Shown here: in pieces, positions 56,631-64,000 of the stretch
Layout of the letters: the number at the start of each line of letters is the position of its first letter
Position numbering within the stretch: the first letter of the stretch is position 1
Source: Agrypnia vestita
Taxonomy: Eukaryota; Arthropoda; Insecta; Trichoptera; Phryganeidae
NCBI GenBank assembly: GCA_016648135.1
Contig: JADDOH010023013.1
Location: 124,001-188,000 of the forward strand
DNA: 64,000 nt
Direction: 5' to 3'
The notes under the pieces: model-generated
Seen by the model: the letters and a program-made list of their open reading frames with translations, nothing else
The model's database searches: none
Told to the model about the DNA's origin: nothing
Program-made: the position numbers and the translations under genes

Positions 56631-59504
56631 TATAATGGCGTTTCGCAAAATGACACAAGTAAATTTGGAAAAGTATAATTTTCAGGCTCGGAGAGAATCA
56701 AAAAATTGAAATTAGCTATTTACTAAATATTATGAAAGTATTTTTCATTTAATTTGTAAAACAAGGCACACTCTACCAATTGTATACATGGACACCGACG
56801 GGATTACGAGACGATTTGTTAACCAAAGATGGCTAAAAGGGGACAAACTTATAGAATAATAAAAATCATTACCTGGTGGCTCTGTCGCAGCTAAGCCACG
56901 CAGACACCCCGACGGGTTGCACGAATAAACTCGCCGCAACCTTTTATTAAATCGCCGAACAAATGAATCGCACTCGGGTGTCGTCGCGAGTAGACGCGGG
57001 TTCGCTCCGCCGCCGCTAGAGTCTGGCAACCCCGTCAGGACGAAAATGAAAGTTTGGAAAGAACAATAGTTTTTACGCAGCTGTAGAACAGTACAATGGA
57101 AAAAGCTTTTACCATTTCCTTTCCCTTTCTACTTTTCCATTACAAATATTTCTGAATAGAAAACTTTTTATTTTGCCCGGCCGCCATTTTCTCTGGGTCA
57201 GTGAGAAATGGACTCCGTTGTAATCGCCCTGTTTACGTGTTTATAGTATGCTAGGGTGTGCGCCCGATTGATTACTTGGTGTAATCTTGTTTAATTACTA
57301 ATAAATGTATAAATTCATTCGAAATATCTAACTTTCTTTAAAATAAATACACATTCTCGAAGGCCATTTAAAACTAAGGAGATACGTCCGTTTTGTTCTA
57401 CAGTCTGTGTGGCCAATAACTGTAATATAGGTAGATGTGTAAAATGCTAGGCCCCAAGGCAAAATGGAAAGGCTCCCTGTTTTGTTTAATTAGATATGCT
57501 ATATAAAGTTTACACAAAAACTGTTTAGTTATAAACTAGTATTCACAATTATAAATAATAATAATTGGAAATAATTTTTTGAGAAGGCGTTTTTTAATAT
57601 TTTTCAACAATCTTTTCGATACATTATTCCGAATAGGGAAGAGTCCCGCGCCTTCGGTCCTGCGACAGCAAATGTAACACAAGTGAGAAATGATTTTTCG
57701 CGTTTTATTAGTATTGATACCAATTGTAGGTACCTTTCTCTCTTAGGGTCCGATGTACCACACACGAGCGTGTCCTTTCTGAATTGCGGAGATACTATTC
57801 CGCCCAAAGTATTTAGTTTAGCTACCGTTAGCAACCACCCGTGTTGGTGCGCGGGTCGGGCGAGGGCCGCCCCAGCCCGGGTAGGTACTGAGCACTGAGG
57901 TAACGATGCAGACAGTCTAGTTTCCATTTCAGGGTCACCGCGAGCCGGCGGCGGCGGCGACGTCTAGACGGAATGAATCGATCGTTGCGAAAAAAATCAG
58001 GTTCACCAATTGATTTTCAGAAATGGCAGAAACACACTCGGAATGTTTAATAGCTATAAAAGACATCATAACAACCAATATTATTTTCGTCTGTTGACTT
58101 TTTGGTTGGCAACGCTAAAATTTTATTTCGGCACGTTGTACGTAGATAACGGCGACCTCTTTCGCAAATATACGAACTCCGCTGCAATCCACGCGATGAT
58201 CAACGCACCGGGGACTCGCTAGTCTGATCTGGTGGTAATATTAAACTTGCGCTTGACTCGCACGCAGTGATCGGCAGTGACACCCCACAACGTTCATTTT
58301 ATACATAATATGTCTCTTAGAGTTCTCAACGTTCAAAAGATATATTCCATTAAGATAATACGAGAACAAACTACCACATCACCGCCGAGACTACGCGGTA
58401 AGTTTGTAGATGTATTCCGTGACAGCTTGACCTCTTTAAAAAGTCACAAACACGCAGTCGATTCTGAGACAGTGATAGTATTCTTTTATTATAAAATCTA
58501 GTAATGTTTTACTTGCGATCGTTATGTTGATACTTTCTTGTGTAGTTTTTTTTAATACTGTTTTAAATGTAAAGGTGTCTCTTTGTCATTTAGAAATTGT
58601 GCTAGGCACCGTAGGTATGCACACGCAGAGTGACCCAGTTCCGAGAGAAATGTATCACCTAATCTGTCTCTCCTTTCTCCGCCATCCCTCGGCCTCTGTA
58701 CCAGAGGGTGCGGGGGTGGCGGTAGCCTCCGAGGGGTGCCGTGGCCGGCAATCAGTTATCTTTTTACAGGTAGGTAGTAAATACGGTTTGTTTATACAGA
58801 TAGGTAGTAAATGTTTTTTGAAAATTATTCGAACTTGCTCGGATTACTCCCATAATTCTGATTACATTTCGATGTAACTTTTCCGAGAAATTGAGCTAGT
58901 AAATATCTCTGTGATGTTCGATAGCCACCCCGATCAGCAATCTTGTTTCAGAATGGCGTCTGTTCAAAAATTAAATTTTGTTTATACTGTCAAATTATAT
59001 AGCATATTGTCAAATTACATATATTGTCAGCGTCGACGATACTGGTACCAACACGAATAGACAACGAGTACGACAAGATTGTGCGTGGCATTCCAGATGG
59101 ACCGCGCCCACCAGGGAGAATTGGATTCAGCATCACAAGAGGAAACTCTGTTTAGTACAGTCGAAGAATGAAGAAGAAGATTGTCAAGAAGTATTAAACT
59201 GCTCTTGTCCAACGGACTGCACTTTTCTAACTGAAATTCGATTTCTAAATGTAAATGTTGTTTTCCTTTCCTTTTAGTTTTGTATTAAAATTCAATGTTA
59301 TAGAATAACTTAAATTATTTATAATTGCTTAACATCTTTTTATCATATTTTAAATTGTGCCCGCGATGTAAATTGTACAATATTTTTATTTTTAATTTAA
59401 ACCAATGTATACGTTGATTTAAATTAATATTCATTTAAGCCGATGTACACAATGTAACCTCGAGTGCGAGTAAAACTCCAATGGAAAGTCACAAAAAGAT
59501 TTTT
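56631..59504. other. No gene recognised
   Basis: Several frames of 70-117 codons lack domains. CpG-rich parts lie at 56880-57040, 57850-57970 and 58660-58750. A TTTTTACAG-GTAGGT splice-like junction lies at 58769/58770. Confidence 0.4.
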
Positions 59505-59745
59505 ATTTATAGTGAAATTGAAAATAAATTAAATTTTAGTAAATATTATGTATTAAGTTCTGCAAGTTAATCGTTGATAGCTGTTTCGGCTCGCTAGGCC
59601 ATTATCAAACGGTTTGATATAAATAACGCTTAATTGAATATGATATAAAAATAACGCTTAATTGCAGAACCTAATAATAATATTTATTAAAATTAAATAT
59701 GAACATGGAGTTCTACAAACTAAACACAAAAACCATCAGTGAATA
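59505..59745. mobile_element. Foldback repeat family Y, copy 2
   Basis: The left arm AAAATAAATTAAATTTTAGT with AAATATTAT matches copy 1 (24945-25245). The right end carries AATAATATTTATTAAAATT, then ATGGAGTTCTACAAACTAAA and CACAAAAACCAT, the inverse of the sequence at the left of copy 1. The centre holds the minus-strand hairpin GTTTGATAATGGCC..GAGCCGAAACAG. No coding sequence is present. Confidence 0.7.
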
Positions 59746-60429
59746 TCACAAAAAGACGTTTTTTCGGTTCGTAGGTATTAGATCTAACGGTGTACAAAGA
59801 TATGTCTTTCTTTACTCAAAAATGTCTGTTTTGAAAAGATGATGGTTTTGCACAGGCAGTGGCAGGTACTTGTGCTAAGTGGAGAACCCACTATTCGAAA
59901 CGTGCAATATCTACATATTGACAAAAAATATATTTTTTAGGTAATTGTTTGCAATCGATTAGTATTCTATCATTCTTACCCCCATCCGAAAATAAATTTG
60001 TTAGATATATTAGGTTATATTTTAGCACTCTTAACAACACCTTACCTCCGAAACCTTGTAGGGTTGCTTAAATAATATGATTAGTCTATTATCGCTTTCA
60101 GTATTGTCGTCAGAACACCGCGGCCCTTTGGTTTGCGTGGCGAACTGTTTCCCTCCACGAGTCGCTCTGTCGCGAGGTTTTATTGGAGACCGACCTCTGA
60201 TAACTGTTGCTCATTCTCAGTAACCACTTTCCTTCTCAGGCACTCGAACACTAATTATTACTTTATACCTATATAATATAAATTACAATATATACTTATG
60301 ATTTATTATACACGTACGGACCCAGAGGCCAAAGATTTAACTTAATAATTCGTATTTATCTTCGCATTGTAACTTACGATGCTCGGATCCGATCAGAATG
60401 CAGTAAAAATGAACAGTTTTAATAATATG
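59746..60429. other. No gene seen
   Basis: A/T-rich, with no frame or repeat of note. Confidence 0.5.
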
Positions 60430-60431
60430 TA

Positions 60432-61002
60432 GGGGAGGAGGGGGCATAGTGGGGTACTTAAGACTCAAACATACCTACGAGATAAAATATTATGATTAAA
60501 CAACAAGTTTTGACTCAATATCATGGTTTAATGCATTGCGAACACTATGGATATGTTTTTCACGATTACGATAGAAAATCTACGATATGTGAATACATAA
60601 ATGTAAAACGGCATTTGCCCCGCTAAGCCCCCTATTGTTACTTTAACAATAAAACATAAACTGACAAAATCTTATCTTTTTCACAGACAATCTTGTACTT
60701 TTAATTATGAAGTCCAGAAGGTACTGACTGCTTCAAAACGAAAAATTAGCCACTACAATATATAATTGAGTTCGAGAATTGCTGTTTAATTTCACTTATT
60801 TTTTTAACGAAAACACTGTTTTTTAGTCTTTTTTTATATAGCATAAACGGCTGTCGAAATGGCATGGATCGCACGCGAAGGTCACGCGCCGACTGACGAC
60901 CAATTAAAGCTAGCCCTTTGAAACATTGCACGGCGTTTCGTTCGAGCTGTCACAGGGATTCCCCGCTATGCCCCGCTACCCTACTATGCCCCCCCCCTCC
61001 CC
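60432..61002. mobile_element. 571-bp non-autonomous TIR element with TA duplication
   Basis: The left end GGGGAGGAGGGGGCATAGTG is mirrored at the right end, read inverted as GGGGAGGGGGGGGGCATAGT. TA lies outside both ends (60430-60431 and 61003-61004). CCCCGCTA-type phrases recur inside near the right end and at about 60618. No transposase frame. TA flanks suggest a Tc1/mariner-like mover. Confidence 0.75.
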
Positions 61003-61004
61003 TA

Positions 61005-63167
61005 TACGTAAATAAAATAAAAAACTATAGCAACATTAAATTGCATTTTATCATTCGAAAAGGGTTCCGTCGTAGGTACCTTACCCCCGTAAATCAATTT
61101 CCAGAATCGAACCTCTAGTAGCGCTAGGTAGGTTCGGGCGGCGTCCGAGATCGGATGGCGGGAAAATGGACGCGACGCTCGTCTGGTGAGTGCCCCCCCC
61201 TCCTTCCCTCCCGCCTCTCCAGTTGCCGGGCCGGCAGCGCCTTCCTCTTCCCGCCATTTTCGCGCTTTCGGTATTAAAGTTTCCAGTGTTACAAGTAGGT
61301 TAAATCTGTTTTGTCCCTCTGTAGGTAACGGGTAGGAGCGAGGAGGGAGCAGGCGGGTTATCGCTCTTCCACACTATATAATATTATTACGGCCACTCTG
61401 TAGGCCCGCCGACAGACACAACCAAATTCTGAGACTCGTACTTTTCGCGAAAACTCGCATTATAACATTATAACTCTTCGAAGTCTTAAAATATCGATCT
61501 GTACGGTATTTTAAAATTGCCAAGTATTAATAATTTAATATTTATACTTCCTTAATTTACATATTCACATTGATTAACAGCTTAAATTATGATGAGATAC
61601 AATATTATAAAATACCATATTATGGAAATTTTTGTGTTATACCTTTAACAGTCGGATTTTACCTTTTTTTAGATAGTCATCGATTACCAGTTAAGGAAAA
61701 TAGGAGGAAAAGCGAATGGCGCTCTTTGGAAAAATGTAAGGAATTTGATATATCTTTTTGGTCAGATATAGATTTTTCATATGTTTTCCTTGACCCTTTT
61801 CTTTAATTATATATGAATAGATCTATAAATACAAGCCTACATGTCACTTATTCTTAGGTGCTACCTTTCTAGCTAACCCAGTAAAGCACATCGGCTGTGA
61901 AAGTGGATCGACGCTGACCTCTCGATCTGAGAGATCGTCTAGCCTCTAGAAAACCTTTATCGAGTACTATTCTACTTTCCGACTTACTATCGTATTACAA
62001 GAGCCGTATCTGCGACAAAGTCTCTTTCAATATTAGGCGTACGAACTAATTGTTGATTTTCAAATTGAAAAAGTTCGTCTAAGATTTGATACATTACATT
62101 AGAGCACGACCACAATAACTCGGCGTGCGGCGACTTTGGAACTAAAACCCGCCCCGCCCGCACCCGGCGGTAACCCCGAGCCCTGTCATTCAGTTCAATT
62201 TCATGAGCTGTGACATCTCGATTACCAATATACTGAATTATTATGTCCAAAACATCCTAAACAGTCCGGGATGGTGCAATAACAATTGCTAATGAAATAT
62301 TAAAGTTTTGCGAAGCTGAAAAGCAAATAATGGACCGATATTACCGTCTGACAGTTGTATGACAGATAGAACGGCCGCCATTATTGCTTGGTTTCTTTAG
62401 TGCTGCCCGACCAAATTTCTGTTAAAGACTACGACACCGGTCACCGGACATTCTGTACATTAAGTATTGTGTAATAAATTTACATCCTGACAACTTCTGT
62501 TAGGCGACGGGGACGCCCTCCCTCGCACGTCAAGTATAGTGGTGGCACTATACTCGTGGATGGGGACAGCGCCTCGTGGAATCCCGAGAAAATTTCCATT
62601 GACGTTTCGCGGCTATTTTTCAATTTGGCCAAATCGGCCTTGCGGTAACTTTGCGTGCCCATTATAGAGCCCCGAGTAACTTTAAACTAAGTTGAAACTG
62701 CGGATCAGCAGTCGGGATGAATAATGTCCGATGTCACAACCGGTACCACCTACCCCGAGTCTATAATAAAACTATAAATTACCCACACACGACTTCTGTT
62801 ACTCCGTTGTGGCTCAAACGCAATATGAAGACTATAATCAAGTGATGATTAAATCGATGATTTCGAAAACCAGACAGGTTTCGAATCATTCGAGACCTAT
62901 TTATACGATACTCGTTATTTCGTCTATACAGGCAAACCCCTTTCCCGTCCAAATATTGTTTTCTTACTTGCTTAAACAACACAGTCAAAATGTGACTTTA
63001 TTTTATGCATAAGTATTCGTACGCAGAAATAATGTTCTGTGAAATCATCACATCAATGTTCTGACTATTTTCCAACTAAAGTCATCGCTCAAACTTTAGG
63101 AACACTAAATTCATATTTTTAAATCCCGCGGATCACTTAGAAGATTTTTAGTGTTAAATTATTTAGA
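61005..63167. other. No gene recognised; CpG-rich patch
   Basis: About 61130-61270 is GC-rich with GGCGGGAAAATGG (61157-61169) and CTTCCCGCCATTTTCGCG (61248-61265), an inverted pair resembling E2F-type sites. Frames of 60-87 codons elsewhere show no domain. Confidence 0.4.
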
Positions 63168-63412
63168 AAAAACTAACCCATAAAAACCAAGTTTTTATTA
63201 TACTCCCTTTCTTATTGAATCAGGTTTCGTGCCTACTGCACGCATCGGGGTCATTACTCAGTTGTATGAAAAAAACATTAAAATTTCAAAAAATCCAAAA
63301 TTATACTATAATTATTAATTTTTTATAAACGAAAATGTGTCAGATCATTTTCATCGTCGCCACGAGTCTGCATGCAAAGTTTCAGCTCGATTGGATCACG
63401 GAAAATATGGTA
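63168..63412 (+). repeat. Dispersed repeat family X, copy 3
   Basis: The same block order as 12421-12760: AACTAACCCATAAAAACCAA, CAGGTTTCGTG with GCATCGGGGT, AAAATCCAAAATTATA, CGTCGCCACGAGTCTG, AAGTTTCAGCTCGATTGGAT. Confidence 0.75.
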
Positions 63413-63434
63413 GTCAACGGGTAATGGTAGCCTA

Positions 63435-63629
63435 GCATGGCTAAATGCAATTTGCGACGATGAGTCAGAATATTCAGAAGAGGAAGCTTTATGTGCAATT
63501 TGTTTATCCACGGGAAAAAGTGGGGAGATGTGGTACCGATGCAGAAGTTGCGGAAACTAGGCCCATAAAGAATGTTCTGGCAGTGATAGTCCAGATATTT
63601 ATATTTGTGCTTTTTGTTTGGATCCGTAA
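63435..63629 (+). pseudogene. pogo/Tigger-type transposase C-terminal zinc-finger tail, broken
   Basis: The frame from 63435 reads acidic DDESEYSEEEALCAICLS, then GEMWYRCRSCGN, stop, AHKECSGSD, YICAFCLDP, stop. The cysteine/histidine spacing (C..C, W..C..C, H..C, C..C with the usual GE.W..C..C..WAH..C) is that of the PHD-like zinc finger at the end of many pogo/Tigger-type DDE transposases. The tryptophan expected before AH is replaced by a TAG stop at 63558-63560, a single-base TGG-to-TAG change. No DDE core is found upstream, where family X repeat lies instead. The copy is therefore a dead fragment. Confidence 0.65.
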
Positions 63630-64000
63630 AAATTTGGGTCCTTTACTTTTCTTTAATAATTTCATCTTTATTGATTTGTTTTGGTTACAAAGTTGATTTT
63701 TTTATATGTTTTACAAATAGTTCTACGTATTAATTAACTAAGATTTCATTTAAATTATTTTTAGTCAAATTTTCGGGAAAGAGTAAATATTATGGCTCCA
63801 ATTTCCCATACAAGATTTAAATGGGCTCTCATTACCCGCATGTGTCAGGTAATGGGAGCGACTGACTTTTTTTGTAAAATCGTTATTGTACCTTCATACA
63901 TGACTGTAATTTATTATAAATGTGATTAAAATTTAGTTGGATAATCAATGTAAGAGTTCTTAATTAAAAATTATAAGAAAGTTAACAAATGTGGTTTTTA
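63630..64000. other. No gene seen; possible element end
   Basis: GGTAATGGGAGCGACTG (63856-63872) and the related CATTACCCGC (63829-63838) echo GGGTAATGGTAGCC at 63419-63432. They might be terminal sequence of the pogo-type element. Otherwise A/T-rich. Confidence 0.3.

Noticed and set aside
59355..59375. GTGCCCGCGATGTA as a third copy of the repeat end at 36645 and 37105
   Set aside because: Only about 14 bp match and the preceding TACTAGC is missing.
1..64000. CRISPR arrays, operons, bacterial-type promoters or terminators
   Set aside because: No regularly spaced identical repeats, no clustered long frames. The sequence is eukaryotic in character.

Overview
The window looks like AT-rich insect DNA, most likely from a moth or butterfly. 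The evidence is the base composition, the absence of bacterial-type gene packing, the mix of CR1/jockey/RTE-type LINE remnants, the Penelope-like element (PLE), the many short terminal-inverted-repeat (TIR) elements, and GC-rich 'TACTAGC..TGCCCGCG' repeat ends that I associate with insect genomes. I recognise no complete host protein-coding gene. Nearly every open frame is short and looks like chance, and the few that carry protein-family patterns belong to dead transposable elements. The window is best read as intergenic or long-intron DNA built from layered mobile elements.

Layout. 0-8 kb holds five truncated LINE copies (about 0.25-0.66, 1.74-2.24 on the minus strand, 2.75-3.77, 5.54-6.1 and 7.2-7.8 kb), a possible isolated LINE 3' tail (6.9-7.1 kb), a small fragment of another element protein (5.36-5.51 kb) and several strong hairpins. 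8-20 kb is mostly featureless. It contains a long-TIR foldback element (9.76-10.26 kb), a hammerhead-ribozyme-like fold (10.74 kb), one copy of a dispersed repeat (12.4 kb) and a minus-strand L2/CR1-like LINE tail (16.3-16.7 kb). 20-31 kb holds the PLE with a GIY-YIG endonuclease (21.7-22.2 kb), a CpG-rich patch with insect initiator-like repeats (22.35-22.5 kb), several inverted-repeat elements, an exact 74-bp tandem duplication (29.04 kb) and an 837-bp element with TA target duplication (30.3-31.1 kb). 31-47 kb holds a second CpG-rich patch, a clean hAT-type MITE (34.25 kb), a cluster of heat-shock-element-like sites inside repeat DNA (36.72-36.87 kb), a palindrome with a hammerhead-like fold (37.3-37.46 kb), a Tourist-like MITE (41.5 kb), a LINE tail with an internal triplication (44.4-44.6 kb) and a TTAA-flanked MITE (46.3 kb). 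47-64 kb holds a LINE insertion bounded by a 13-bp target duplication (48.3-48.6 kb), a decayed jockey-type reverse transcriptase (50.4-51.1 kb), a second Tourist-like MITE (52.05 kb), two further TIR elements (52.98-53.88 and 60.43-61.0 kb) and a pogo/Tigger-type zinc-finger tail (63.4-63.6 kb).

The strongest recurrent signal is a set of hammerhead-ribozyme-like motifs: CTGANGA, a short hairpin, then GAA. Three copies keep most or all of the core (near 10.75, 21.73 and 37.36 kb, all on the minus strand). Two of those also have complementary stem I arms of 4-5 bp and a very short stem III, as in minimal type I hammerheads. The 21.73-kb copy lies just downstream of the PLE endonuclease stop codon. 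Hammerheads in Penelope-like elements are known, so these are probably PLE ends. Further relics lie near 25.07, 29.98, 43.86 and 59.59 kb. None of this was tested by search or folding software; all calls come from reading the sequence.
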